From contig NC_069133.1 of NCBI RefSeq assembly GCF_026914265.1, forward strand, positions 4,687,566 through 4,751,565: a DNA stretch of 64,000 nucleotides, read 5' to 3'. Origin of the DNA: Mya arenaria. Taxonomy: Eukaryota > Mollusca > Bivalvia > Myida > Myidae. The translations under genes were made by a program, and so were the position numbers. The notes under the pieces were generated by a model. The model was not told the DNA's origin. It did not search any database and saw only the letters and a list, made by a program, of their open reading frames with translations. Numbering within the stretch: the first letter of the stretch is position 1; each line of letters opens with the position of its first letter. This document shows positions 48,841 through 61,043 of the stretch, piece after piece.

Positions 48841-49079
48841 CAACCCGAAAGTCGTTAAATATGTAAACAGTAGCTCATGTGCTACCGCTCGGCATCAAAT
48901 GTGTCGTACCGGGAGTGGTGTACTCAGTACGTGTTCAACCCAGCAAAATTGTATCCCGTATATCGTTGCTTTAAAACGAACCATTAACGAACCAAGATGG
49001 AATCGCGCCCTGTATATCTTGTATCTCTCTTTGTTTATTAATTTATTTTTGTCTGGATTTGATTGCGAGTTGTAATCAC

Positions 49080-51000
49080 TTCTATATCAGCCAATAGGCG
49101 GACATTGATAATCTAAAAACAAAGAAACATAAATCTTCCTAAACCAGACCTAAGCAACTCTACAGAGCAGAAGCGTGTGTAACTCCTATTCAATCACTGT
49201 TAATCACAATTCAGTCCCTGTAGAATGACATAAGAATATCCCTTCTGGTCTCAAGTTGTCAATTATCATACGGTCTCAATTATCCAAGTCTGCCCTAAAA
49301 CTTCAGAGTTGCTCCGAGCATTATCTCCCTCATCATAAATGAAGTAAATATTGCCATAAAAGCCGAGTTTGGTACTGAGGTGATGCAGTGTCCTACTATT
49401 ACTGAGCATTTTCAGAAGAGATGGCAATTTAATCACAACGTCAAGAAATTCACGAGATGAACTGACCTAAAAAAGCAAAGTTTGACAGCATGTTATCAGG
49501 TCGATTTGTATGCAACTGACAGGGTGCATAACTATATTGAAAATTGGACATTTGACTTAATTGATACATGTTTGAACATGCATGTGCGGGTGAAAGTTCT
49601 AATCGATTGACTAAAGCACCAAGGATTTAGCCGCTCTGGTCAGTGAACTACTTGGTTGTCCCTGACATTCAACACCAAAATCAACTGCACTTTTTACTGA
49701 CAAAATGTTTGATTTATTTGTTCTGTAACAACTATTTCCAAACATTGCCTCTTAGAATAATGCAACAAATGTTCGTTTGCACACAAAACAACAGATAACT
49801 TAAGTAATCGGCAAAGTCTATGCTTGACACAGTTTCCTTAAAATTACAACCAAGAAGAAAAAAAATGAAAAGTGGATCATCGATTCCACAGCTCTTGTCA
49901 TTTATTAACATGAAAAGGAACTTCTTGACGTATGGATGTGTATTTAGTGGTCATTATCTACAATTTTCGAAACCTTGTCATTCCGATGAAAGCCATTTAC
50001 CTAACGAACCTATGTGTATGTGATTATAGTTTTGTCCATGATACTTTTTGACCACATTTCGACATCGTATAAGAGTGCTGCTAACTTTACTAAGGCAATG
50101 TTGATTACCTTATTAGAGAAGGTTGCTTCCTTTGCCTTGTGGGAGAAGAAGCCAATGGCTAATGAAAGGATATTGTAGATAAAATGACGGAGAGGAGTAA
50201 AAGGGTATATCGCATCTTTGATTTTACATTGACGTACTTGCGTATTTATTGTCTACACTATTATTACGATGCCATATATGTTTATGCCTGAAAGAACAAT
50301 TATTTTTATCAAAAGTTACGAGAAACTGTCATCAAAATAATGAACAACTTGTCGGCTAATAATGAAATTATCTCTTAATATTATATTCATTTCCGTACAT
50401 TAAGTGTGAGGAAACTGTAAACGGACCTTGTAAAACTGCGTGTGCAAAGTTTTTCATCAATCTTTGTAAATCTAGAAAACATTTGTCCCTTTATTTACCT
50501 ACTGTATAATTTCGAAGACATTTATTATCTAAAAAAGAAATAGGCAATAAATTATATTATTTTTACAATTTACATATGCCTTATTACATGACTAACATCA
50601 TTTGATGAATTACATCTTTTTTTACGCTAGTTAATTTCATAAACTGAGGGAAATAGTTAATCATAAATAAGTTAGCTTTGGAGGATGATTCTTCAGTTAC
50701 TGTAATACACGCTATATGAGCACATCTTTCTCGCTTCATGCAAACAGTACATTGCCAATAAGTAAATAATTATCAGCAAGTTAAACACAATCAACAGGTG
50801 AACACTGTCAACACACCCTATCAACGGCCTAATTGATCCCTAATGAAAACATCCATAACGCATTAGAAATGCATTTCTTAGATTTTTTATAATTCATTCC
50901 ATTTTGTTTTTATTATATTTGACACTACTTTGCATTATGATACAAAACTATTTGAATACAACAACCCACCTATGTTAACAGTGTTAAATGACATTTCCAG
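49080..51000. other. No supported feature
   Basis: AT-rich sequence with only short open frames, none recognisable. Confidence 0.45.
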
Positions 51001-51032
51001 CGACTGGTTCACTTGGATGAGGTACGACATTC

Positions 51033-51293
51033 ATGATGGTGCAAAACGAAATAAATAACACGAATATTTCATATCTGTATGTTATGCAGACAACTTGCGG
51101 CTTTCTAAAACAAGGATCTGTCGAGAGGGGTTTAGGTACATCGAATAATCTGATAACAATTCGAAGAATCAATAAGCTCGAAAACTCGAGGAACATTGGT
51201 CCGAAATTAACACAAATCCTATCAGATGGGGAACGATTCTTGGACCAGATTAGTTCTCGGACAGTCGCAAAGTTCGCTTTAATTTGGAAGTAA
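51033..51293 (+). pseudogene. Possible Tc1/mariner transposase fragment
   Basis: A plus-strand open stretch reads KQGSVERGLGTSNN, then a basic stretch, and ends ISSRTVAKFAL. The GSVER-G and SSRTV pattern recalls the DNA-binding head of Tc1-type transposases (GSVERRPGSGRP ... VSSRTVRRRL). Spacing is about right, but the GRPR motif and any catalytic domain are absent. The opposite strand is also open (129 codons), so the evidence is weak. Confidence 0.25.
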
Positions 51294-51389
51294 CTTTTAA
51301 AGCGCCTGTTGAATATCAATCCGGTGTTGGGTACATCTAATTCAAACCGCTTCAAAGCAAATGACTTCACCATTTAGTCCACAACACCA

Positions 51390-51560
51390 TTACTACAACC
51401 ACTTCCCTTACACCGTCTATACCACTAGATCAGCTATACCACTACATCATGTATTCCACTACACTATCCATACAACCGATTCCATAACATCACCTTGAAC
51501 ACTAAAACACCCTTACAACTACACCTCTTCTACGAAAAAGCTAAACCTTTATATCTACAC
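51390..51560. repeat. Low-complexity ACC/ACT-rich stretch
   Basis: Degenerate ACCACTACA-type repeats. No coding or structural content is seen. Confidence 0.6.
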
Positions 51561-53451
51561 TACGTAAACAAAATTATAAAAATGTTAGAATTGCATTCGA
51601 ATACAGCGAGATAGATATTAATCATACCGTCCTAATAAATACACAATGGCGCTCACATCCATTATATGTATTTATGTGTCCCAGTAGGTGCTCAATTTAG
51701 GACATGCGCTAGCTGTTATTGCGTGCAACACGCTCTGAGGCTGCGACTGATTTATGTATCTCGCTGCATATTATATTGATAAAAACATCAATGTTCACGG
51801 TTTGAAAGTCTTGGAAATAGAGCAATCGCTGTTTTTTGATAGTTAAGTAAAGTTTAGTTAATACACAAATATATATCTTGGAAGAAAAGTCAAAAGGGTC
51901 CGTATTAAAACCAAAAGCGTTTTAGATATGTTGTCAGCCGGTTATTAACTATCTAAAATCATAAGCGTCCTAAAATATGTTTTGGCAGGAACATATGTAG
52001 GGGTAAACACTGTCGAGTTGTATTATTAATATCACAGGGATACTCTGCTGATACAGTTTTGTGTAGACGATGCTATATTAAATCCAATGTCAAGGCTTGC
52101 AGTTGAAATACAAAGTTAATGTTGACGCTTTTTGAAATCCTGATGAATCGAGAATACATTCATGACAATCATTTCCAAGTTTCTGGTAGCAAAATGACCA
52201 AAATGATTGGTTGTCAATATAAACACAATTTAAACACATTACAAAAATATAACATGTTTGCAATGTAATGGATCAGTCACATGACTACATGACCATGATG
52301 TGAATACAAGTTGCTTCATACATTGGAGTTAAGGTGTAGTTCTCTTTGCACGTGTATGCAAGGATAACGTGTCGAATCGGTAATTTATTTCAAATAATTA
52401 AACACAACTCATTTATGAACATAAGACAATTTGATTCATCGTATATAAATACTCTTACTGAATATATTTATCTATAACAGCTCATCAGCTTACATTTTTA
52501 TTTGTAATCTGTGTAATCATATACATGTGGTTGTAATTAATTTCATGAACAGTCAAGCATTGGTGATGAGCACAGAGGAACATGTTTGAAAATGGATTAC
52601 TACAATATTGTGCCACGTATATACGGATAATTCACAGAGCACATAGAGTGCAAACAAATGGCAACATATTTAATGAAGAATATATTTTAGTGTTAAAACA
52701 CGAGTACGGTACACAATGGAGGCTGATAGGCCGGATATATCTTATATTTTAAAAAAATATACAACAATATACTAACAGCATAAAAAGTAAGGTTAACACT
52801 GCATTGTCCAAATGTATGTGTGTTCTTCAAAACAAAAACAGCGTTATGTCAATATGACAAAATTATTTTCCAAATAAAGTCTTAAGACATCTGTATGGTT
52901 GGTATTTGGAAACAATAAAATAAGAGCATCATTCGTCCACAAAATATCAATATTATCACAAAAGCTGAAAGAAATGTCAAGAATATATTTTGTTGCTCTT
53001 CTGATGCGGGATCTTAATGACCAGCTGGTACAAAAACCACTTACCGGAGAGTAAACAACTTTCGAGCATGGAACGATAATTTGCAGACAGCAGCGGAACT
53101 TACGTGTCAAGAGGCAATTGAAACACAGTCAGCAATACAGTAGATGTGCCTTAAATACTAAGATCCGGGGAATAAATAACTTAACGCTATAACATTAATA
53201 TTGCTGAAGCATCCGTACAAATCCGCATTCGCCCGTCTCCAACCATCAATATAATACCGTGCTATTTGCTGCAAAGGCATTTAAAGAAATAGGTCCTTAG
53301 CAAAACATTTAAGTTTAGGCCCAAACATTTTGGTCAGATGTGAGCAGAGGCATTATTATATCCCCACAAACACCATAAAGTCAATTAGGGGTCAATATGG
53401 TTATTTTCACAGCATAAAATAAATTTATTTATCATCAGATGATAACACTTA

Positions 53452-53527
53452 ACAACTAAAGAGGTTTCTGCGATGGACTGCTCATTTATTTGGGTCACCC
53501 TGCATGAGTCATATCTCATCCTCATCG
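53452..53527 (+). pseudogene. tRNA-Ser(GCT) relic, left arm 1
   Basis: GCGATGGACTGCTCATTTAT, then GGTCACCC-GCATGAGT and ATCTCATCCTCATCG align with the good tRNA at 53723. The 5' acceptor and A box are gone, so it is not functional. Confidence 0.7.
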
Positions 53528-53722
53528 ACATTGTTTTAATCCAATAACTAAACGCTGACAATAATAAATTTGGGAAACAAATCAAAAAGATTTCAACTTC
53601 CACTGAATCAGTATGTTTAATGAAAGAAACGGACGCAATATCTATGAAAAGTGGATTTTATTCAGGAAATACTCCAGTCGACATATTTTATACTACAGAT
53701 TGGTACTGTTCGTAATTTCAGC

Positions 53723-53804
53723 GACGAGGTGGCCGAGTGGTTAAGGCGATGGACTGCTAATCCATTGGGGTCTCCCCGCGTGAGTTCGAATCTCATCCTC
53801 GTCG
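53723..53804 (+). tRNA. tRNA-Ser (anticodon GCT)
   Basis: An 82-base tRNA with all parts. The acceptor GACGAGG pairs perfectly with CCTCGTC, followed by discriminator G. The A box is TGGCCGAGTGG, and the anticodon stem ATGGA/TCCAT encloses loop CTGCTAA (anticodon GCT, reading AGC/AGT). The long variable arm GGGGTCTCCCC is typical of serine tRNAs, and the T arm is GAGTTCGAATCTC. TTTT lies seven bases after the 3' end as a pol III stop. Its partner on the other arm (61899-61980) is identical. Confidence 0.95.
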
Positions 53805-53907
53805 TAATATTTTATTTCTTTATCGAAAAACTCGATTGAATCAGACGTCAAATGGTGTTGTTTTCTTTATCTAAATTATAATTATGAGGTATTCTATTCG
53901 GAAATTA

Positions 53908-53990
53908 CGAATATGTCGCCGAGTTATTCAGGTGATGACCTGCTTATGCATTTGAGTCTCTCCGCCTGAGATCAAAACTCATTTTCGTCA
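53908..53990 (+). pseudogene. tRNA-Ser relic, left arm 3
   Basis: GTCGCCGAGTTATTCAGGTG, GATGACCTGCTTATGCATT, CTCTCCGCCTGAG and ATCAAAACTCATTTTCGTCA follow the tRNA-Ser order with many changes. The A-box-like start survives, but the T-loop is destroyed and the anticodon stem does not pair. Confidence 0.65.
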
Positions 53991-54340
53991 AATAAATCCA
54001 GTTTGTCGCCTGCATGATTTGCACGTGCTTTATGAAAAGTTTAATTAAAATGGAATGACTACATATTATCTACTTGTTTTTAAAAATCATATGGTTATAA
54101 ACAAAAAGAGAAATAAGGAATTAAGATGTGTTTTGGAACATCCTTTCTGTAAATTGCTTTTACTGCGTATGCGCAAATAGCAACGCCTACTGTTTGGATA
54201 TGCAAAGGCGCTATTCCATTGTCAACGCTGATTTTAATGACGTCACTATATATTGAATTGATTGAAAGTCTTTTTGACAGGCGCAAGGCATAATATTAAA
54301 GTTGATGCAATTTGGGAGGGACTTACACTAAGTCGGTTAG

Positions 54341-54430
54341 ATTAAGTAATTTCTTCGTGGATAAAAAACCACGGTCGCTTTGCTGCGCTCCGCTTCCTCA
54401 GGTTACTTATTCACGAAGAAATTACTTAAT
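54341..54430. other. Fold-back with 19-bp perfect stems (left arm)
   Basis: ATTAAGTAATTTCTTCGTG at 54341-54359 is perfectly complementary to 54412-54430, around a 52-base loop containing GGTCGCTTTGCTGCGCTCCG. The same structure lies on the right arm at 61273-61362. It looks like a small fold-back element or a structured transcript. Confidence 0.75.
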
Positions 54431-54577
54431 AAACTCTAATCTATACATAGCATTTCATCAGAGGTAAATACAACGCAGTATGTATGTTATTTGCAAAGTA
54501 AACCAGAGTAACTCAAATCGACATTATTTGTTTTGCTCAAATGGTTCTGTTTATTATATAAATTATATGAAAATAAC

Positions 54578-54659
54578 GACGAGGTGGACGAGTGGTTAAG
54601 GCGATGGACTGCTAATCAATTGGGGTCTGCCCGCATGAGTTCGAATCTCATCTTCGTCG
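54578..54659 (+). pseudogene. tRNA-Ser(GCT)-like, probably decayed
   Basis: Same length and order as the good copy, with A box TGGACGAGTGG, anticodon loop CTGCTAA and T arm GAGTTCGAATCTC. The acceptor has one G-T pair. The anticodon stem (ATGGA against TCAAT) has a mismatch and the variable arm has lost pairing. It might still be transcribed, but it is likely not charged. Confidence 0.7.
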
Positions 54660-55865
54660 AATCTATTTTTAAATCAAATATCTACATTGAAATGATATAA
54701 TTAAGGATAGCAAGAAAATTGATATCGATGCAATTTAAATGAAATGTGGTATTTATTCAGGAAACACTCCAGTCGACCTTTTTATTTATAACTCAATGAT
54801 GCTGTATCTATTAGATTTATATCAGGTACTCGATATGGGTAATACGACGTGGCGATCGTGTTAATATGACATGAATTTCACAGATAAATATAGCCATATC
54901 TTATGGGTGTTAAAAGTAATGTATTTGTTTATTTTGAACGAAGGACATTAATATTACAAGGTAAAAAATCGTTTTACATATATTTATCTTTATTTAAATC
55001 ATACCAAATTTACTGAGAATGATTTTCTTTATTAAAAAGACGAATATGTTTATGGTAAGATTAACTTAAGCATATTATAGTGTTCAAAATTGTCAATATC
55101 GGTGTTATTTATGTTAGGGGTACAATGTCAAATGCAAATATTGTATCAATGTTCGATGCAGAAATTCGGCAAAAGACACTGAAAGTAGAATTGTTGCTGG
55201 CCAAGTGCATGTAGCACATAATTATATTGCAATGTTTCATTTAATGATGTTCGTGCTTTCACCATAGGCAAGAAGATATATGTCAGTTAAAATGGTGGCT
55301 TTAAAACACCTAAGCCAAGTAAATTACTTCCACCTCAATCAGTTTTTGAAAGACTGTGCTAACAGTTTCAATTTCAGAAAGTTTACATGGATACGATTTG
55401 GAATCATGATAGTGTCATATCTTTTCCAAATATGATGGTAGTGGAACAGGACTTTGGTCCGGAAGGGCACTTTGCGACATTCAGGAAACTTCCAAAATGT
55501 CGTCATAGAAAACAAGTTGAACGCTTGATGACACACAACAACATGGGCTAGAGAAAGAGTCAGCTTACCTCAACTCCTTAATCATTGTCAAGAGGAAACT
55601 GACATAAATATCACAATCTGCTGAACTGTTTTGAATGGTCATTGTTAAATACGTTGATAAACTTGCTTGTGCGACTCGATTACTAAATTGCAATACATAT
55701 TGTATTATGTTCATGTATTATACCAATAAAATGGCTTAATCCTTCCGTCTCTAACATTTACAAAGAGCAATTATCAAATGCTAAAGACTTAAACAGATAA
55801 AAAATATCATGGCAATCTGTTCAATACCACAATTATGTAAATAATACCAAGATTGTATGTAAAAC

Positions 55866-56648
55866 AATATGGGTATTTTCATCATAACTATTTATCAATT
55901 GTTTTTGCTTACTAAATATTTCCTTTCACATTGATTTCATTTCAGCTAAAATATTGCTCTTAAAACATAATAAATTACTAGAAAGAGTTGTCCTGTCTTA
56001 ATGTTAATATAGTCGTTGTTTGCCTAAATACAACCGTATGCCCAGATGCTGTATTACTGTGGGTTTTATTTGGAAGTTTTAATGATATTGTATTATTTTT
56101 TTTTCAAATACACAAGTAACTGAGTTAAAACTTTTATGTTGTTCTTGTCTGAGCATTCAGGTGTATTAATCACTTCCAACTAGGCACAAATACATTTTTC
56201 TAATCTGATAAGAGTGATATCAGTAGCATAATGTGAAAAATAAGGGCTTTTTAGAGTAACACCATGCCTAGAAATACTATCACTAGCAGACCAATCAAGT
56301 AGATAGACGGCTTGATCATTTCTAGGGATTCTTCGCAAATGTGGGCCTCAACTACAGACTGGTAATAATATCTCGTATGCATTAACAAGGATATGTTCTC
56401 GTCTAAAGTAGGCCTTAGATGGTGCCATAAATCTCAATTACAAATTTCATATCAAATGTCAATTTAAGGGGAGGAAATCTAGGCTTTACATATTTAATAG
56501 CTCAATTGGCATGGTTTTCTCGACATTAATTTATTCAGCTCGTTGTTCAATCAAACACTTACAATAAGGCTCTCAATCAGTATTCGTCCAAATGGAACAA
56601 GTGTCATAAGCTGACAGTGAAGGATACTTAACAATACATCCAAGTATT
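55866..56648 (+). repeat. Central direct repeat D1
   Basis: 783 bp, nearly identical (about 98 percent) to D2 at 59041-59821 in the same orientation. It starts AATATGGGTATTTTC and ends CATCCAAGTATT. It fills the space between the inner end of the left palindrome arm and the LINE-derived insert. It does not start TG or end CA and has no coding content, so it is not an LTR. Confidence 0.9.
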
Positions 56649-56868
56649 ATACTGTGGGAGATCTAACTTGAATCCTTAAATTTTGTACGAAAGGTGTTAA
56701 AAGTTTAGAAAAAAATAGTAGATATATCAACGATTTTGAACCCCTACATTGCACTATTAAATATTCAAGGATTGATAACGAAAGGCAATAATAAACGTTT
56801 GCCACCTGAAATTATATCTCTGTTTGAAACAAATGATATTTTATGTTTTATTGAAACAAAATGTCCAT

Positions 56869-57487
56869 TTAAATTACAAAGTAATCAAAAGCTGTAGTAA
56901 AATCAATAAACGTACAGAATAATTGCTTATTTTGATTAATAAAATGAGTTATTAGTCCATGCAAAGCAAAAATATTGTCGGTAGTTCCCATCTTAGCCCT
57001 AAATCCTGCCTGTGCCTCTAGTAATACATGGTAATTTTTGGCCCAGTTTGAAAGCCTACTATTAATTAAATTTGTAAATAATTTTCCAAGGACGCATAAC
57101 AAAGTAATACCTCTAAAATTGTTTGGGTCATTGGTACTCCCTTTTTTGTGTATTGCAACAATAAAGCCTTTAGTCCATTTATCCGGAAAATATCCAAGGA
57201 AAAGTATTTTATTGAACAGTTTTAACAAGAAAGGTGAAAGTTCAGCTTTACCGTTGATAAAAAAAATCATTTAACATTAGATCTGGTCCTGCACTCTTTC
57301 CAGTGTTGAGATTTGTAATACCCTTTTGTAACTCGTTTGATGTAAATGGAATATTCAATTCTACAAACATGCTATTTAATTCAGTCTGCATTACTTCATT
57401 GTTAAAATAAACTACATCGTCGTCAGCTTGAAAAAAACTATCATTGGGATCATTTATTTCCTGAAAGTATTCCGTAAAAGAGTCCAT
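56869..57487 (-). pseudogene. LINE reverse transcriptase, N-terminal part
   Basis: Two overlapping frames. The first (57248-57487) has LNTGKSAGPDLMLNDFF, the pre-RT motif of LINEs. The second (56869-57270) has the core KGSTNDPNNFRGITLLCVLG, then EAQAGFRAKMGTTDNIF and FIDFTTAFD, the last being motif A with the first catalytic aspartate. Motif C (the YxDD box) and all later domains are absent. The two frames are shifted by an indel near 57260. Confidence 0.85.
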
Positions 57488-57535
57488 GCCTATATTTTTT
57501 GGTGTTTGGTGAGTCGTGCCTTTTTTGAATAGCTT

Positions 57536-58022
57536 TCAATAATCTTTTGCATTTTTATGTTTTGCTTTATAAAGTTTATTTGTGTTCTCTTTCATTTTTT
57601 GAAAGTTGAACTTTCGAACGCTTGCCTTATAGTTACTTCTAGCTTCAATCATTAGACGCCTATTTACTTGAGAATTGTTTATTCTGTAATTATTTAGTGC
57701 TTGGAAAAACATATTTTTATCATCAGAACATATATTATTAAACAACAACGTATCTTGCTTATTCTTAGTAAATATGTTAGTGTTCACACTAGATTTTGTT
57801 TTTCTTGAAAATAAAGGTTGGCTAATACTATCAATACCTGTAACAAACTTATTTAAATTACTATCAATATCATTTCCCGAAGACGCCTGTTCAACATTAT
57901 TTTCTAAATTTGCCATTAGTGTTTTAAATGTCACACTATTAAGTGATTGTGTATAATAGCTATTTGTTTTCGCTATCCCATTTAAATGTATACAAATTAT
58001 TTTTATTATTAATATTATTATA

Positions 58023-58076
<54 letters not shown>

Positions 58077-58205
58077 GCCCTTATTCGTATTATTATTATT
58101 GTTATTATTACAAATTATACCAAACTCTATCAAACAATGATCGGATAAAATGTTTGCACAGTGCACTTTAAAATATGTAAACTCTTGCAAAGAACTTTCT
58201 TCCAC
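57536..58205 (-). pseudogene. LINE linker region with Asn run
   Basis: Open stretches of the LINE between endonuclease and reverse transcriptase, with no named domain. An (ATT)n microsatellite (58000-58076 on the plus strand) reads as a long asparagine run here and probably expanded after insertion. Confidence 0.6.
58000..58076. repeat. (ATT)n microsatellite
   Basis: About 20 ATT units plus imperfect flanks inside the LINE fragment. Confidence 0.95.
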
Positions 58206-58916
58206 AATACAGTAATCAAATACACTAGAACATTATTACCTATAAAGGTATAAGACCCAATATTTTTATCTTCACACACCCGGCCATTTGCAATTCTTAG
58301 GCCTGTTTGGATCAAAAAGTCTATTAGTAAACGACCGTTTTGGTTGACTGTACTATCCTGAGAAGTTCTCGGTATAGCCCTATCAATTATATAATCATCT
58401 GGCAAAAAGTGTTGATTTTGCCAAAAAAATATTATCGTTTTCAACATAGTCGGGCATTAAACCTACGCGTGAATTAAGATCTCCCACAATCATAAAAGAG
58501 CAATTTTTACCTTTTATAGTAATCATATTATCTTGTAAAACATCAAAAATATTATTTTCAATATAGATATTTCTACTTGACGTGGTTGGTACTATATAAC
58601 ATACACATAAATATAGGTCACAAGTTTGCTTAATGCAGCTCTTATCAATCCTTATCCATACATGACTATCATTGTGTGACAAAATAAAAATATCATTAGT
58701 AACAAATCTCTCTCTGACATAAACCGATAATCGCCCTGAACTCCTTTTAGCCGTGGTCAATTGATCTAATCTATTTAAAATAAAGCCTTGAAAATTCTCA
58801 ACATCGTTACAAAAATCTTGACAACCCCATGTTTCAGTAAAACATACAATATCATGTGTTTCAAACAGAGATATAATTTCAGGTGGCAAAAGTTTATTAT
58901 TGCCTTTCGTTATCAA
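58130..58916 (-). pseudogene. LINE apurinic-type endonuclease domain
   Basis: The first frame (58395-58916, 173 codons) holds HDIVCFTETWG with the catalytic glutamate, RSSGRLSVYVRE, and VGDLNSRVG with the catalytic Asp/Asn pair, the standard APE order. A frame change near 58400-58440 moves the reading to 58130-58447, which continues with RTSQDSTVNQNGRLLIDFLI, as expected for this domain. The final SDH box is kept beyond it, as LSDHCLIEF in 57960-58205. This domain would nick target DNA in an active LINE. Confidence 0.8.
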
Positions 58917-59040
58917 TCATTGAATATTTAATAGTGCAATGTAGGGGTTCAAAATCGTTGGTATATCTACTATTTTTTTTCTAACCTTTTGACACCTTTC
59001 GTACAAAATTTAAGGATTCAAGTTAGATCTCCCACAGTAT

Positions 59041-59821
59041 AATATGGGTATTTTCATCATAACTATTTATCAATTGTTTTTGCTTACTAAATATTTCCTT
59101 TCACATTGATTTCATTTCAGCTAAAATATTGCTCTTAAAACATAATAAATTACTAGAAAGAGTTGTCCTGTCTTAATGTTAATATAGTCGTTGTTTGCCT
59201 AAATACAACAGTATGCCCAGATGCTGTATTACTGTGGGTTTTATTTGGAAGTTTTAATGATATTGTATTTTTCTTTTCAAATACACAAGTAACTGAGTTA
59301 AAACTTTTATGTTGTTCTTGTCTGAGCATTCAGGTGTATTAATCACTTCCAACTAGGCACAAATACATTTTTCTAAATTGATAAGAGTGATATCAGTAGC
59401 ATAATGTGAACAATACGGGCTTTTTAGAGTAACACCATGCCTAGAAATACTATCACTAGCAGACCAATCAAGTAGATAGACGGGTTGATCATTTCTAAGG
59501 ATTCTTAGGAAATGTGGGCCTCAACTACAGACTGGTAATAATATCTCGTATGCATTAACAAGGATATGTTCTCGTCTAAAGTAGGCCTTAGATGGTGCCA
59601 TAAATCTCAATTACAAATTTCATATCAAATGTCAATTTAAGGGGAGGAAATCTAGGCTTTACATATTTAATAGCTCAATTGGCATGGTTTTCTCGACATT
59701 AATTTATTCAGCTCGTTGTTCAATCAAACACTTACAATAAGGCTCTCAATCAGTATTCGTCCAAATGGAACAAGTGTCATAAGCTGACAGTGAAGGGTAC
59801 TTCACAATACATCCAAGTATT
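59041..59821 (+). repeat. Central direct repeat D2
   Basis: Second copy of the 782-bp segment, between the LINE-derived insert and the right palindrome arm. It differs from D1 by about a dozen changes, including a shorter T-run. Confidence 0.9.
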
Positions 59822-61043
59822 GTTTTACATACAATCTTGGTATTATTTACATAATTGAGGTATTGAACAGATCGCCATGATATTTTTTATCTGTTTAAGA
59901 CTTTAGCATTTGACAATTGCACTTTGTAAATGTTAGAGACGGAAGGATTAAGCCATTTTATTGGTATAATACATGAACATAATACAATATGTAGTGCAAT
60001 TTAGTAATCGAGTCGCACAAGCAAGTTTATCAACGTATTTAACAATGACCATTCAAAACAGTTCAGCAGATTGTGATATTTATGCCAGTTTCCTCTTGAC
60101 AATGATTAAGGAGTTGAGGTAAGCTGACTCTTTCTCTAGCCCATGTTGTTGTGTTTCATCAAGCGTTCAACTTGTTTTCTATGACGACATTTTGGAAGTT
60201 TCCTGAATGTCGCAAAGTGCCCTTCCGGACCAAAGTCGTGTTTTGAATACTGTTTTGTTTAAGTATTCCACTACCATCAGATTTGGAAAAGATATGACAC
60301 TATCATGATTCCAAATCGTATCCATGTAAACTTTCTGAAATTGAAACTGTTAGCACAGTCTTTCAAAAACTGATTGAGGTGGAAGTAATTTACTTGGCTT
60401 AGGTGTTTTAAAGCCACCATTTTAACTGACATATATCTTCTTGCCTATGGTGAAAGCACGAACATCATTAAATGAAACAATATATGTGCTACATGCACTT
60501 GGCCAGCAACAATTCTACTTTCAGTGTCTTTTGCCGAATTTCTGCATCGAACATTGACAATCTTTGCATTTGACATTGTACCCCTAACATAAATCACACC
60601 GATATTTACAATTTTGAACACTATAATATGCTGAAGTTAATCTTACCATAAACATATTTGTCTTTTTAATAAAGAAAATCATTCTCAGTAAATTTGGTAT
60701 GATTTAAATAAAGATAATTATATGTAAAACGATTTTTTACCTTGTAATATTAATGTCCTTTGTTCAAAATAAACAAATACATTACTTTTAACACCCATAA
60801 GATATGGCTATATTTATCTGTGAAATTCATGTCATATTAACACGATCGCCACGTCGTATTACCCATATCGAGTACCTGATATAAATCTAATAGATACAGC
60901 ATCATTGAGTTATAAATAAAAAGGTCGACTGGAGTGTTTCCTGAATACATCCCACATTTCATTTAAATTGCATCGATATCAATTTTCTTGCTATCCTTAA
61001 TTATATCATTTCAATGTAGTTATTTGATTTAAAAACGAAGATT

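Larger units (their letters stand above)
52387..55866 (+). repeat. Large palindrome, left arm
   Basis: The arm of about 3.48 kb reappears in reverse complement at 59821-63372 with about 95-97 percent identity by eye and few indels, such as 4 extra bases near the first tRNA and about 25 extra bases near 60245 in the right arm. The outer boundary falls near TTTATTTCAAATAATT. The inner boundary is the GATTGTATGTAAAACA stretch, exactly at the start of the first central direct repeat. The arm contains four tRNA-Ser-like loci and a smaller hairpin. Confidence 0.9.
56649..59040 (-). mobile_element. LINE 5'-half with inverted 5' ends
   Basis: A non-LTR retrotransposon fragment of 2392 bp. On the minus strand, from 59040 down, it reads a 5' leader, an APE-type endonuclease, a linker and the first part of a reverse transcriptase, stopping just after RT motif A (FIDFTTAFD) near 56869. 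From there to 56649 it carries about 200 bp of its own 5' end on the opposite strand. The two termini are thus inverted copies beginning ATACTGTGGGAGATC and differ at only a few positions. The 3' half and tail are missing. Several frameshifts break the frame between 58447 and 57248. The exact clade (CR1/L2/Jockey-like) is not settled. Confidence 0.85.

Noticed and set aside
53651-53839. Open frame across the tRNA-Ser gene (and its mirror at 61864-62094)
   Set aside because: The repeated peptide DEVAEWLRRWTANPLGS is only the translated tRNA; the tRNA explains the conservation.
55866-59821. D1 and D2 as LTRs of a retrotransposon
   Set aside because: They do not start TG or end CA, no primer-binding site or polypurine tract is seen, and the enclosed endonuclease plus RT is of the non-LTR type.
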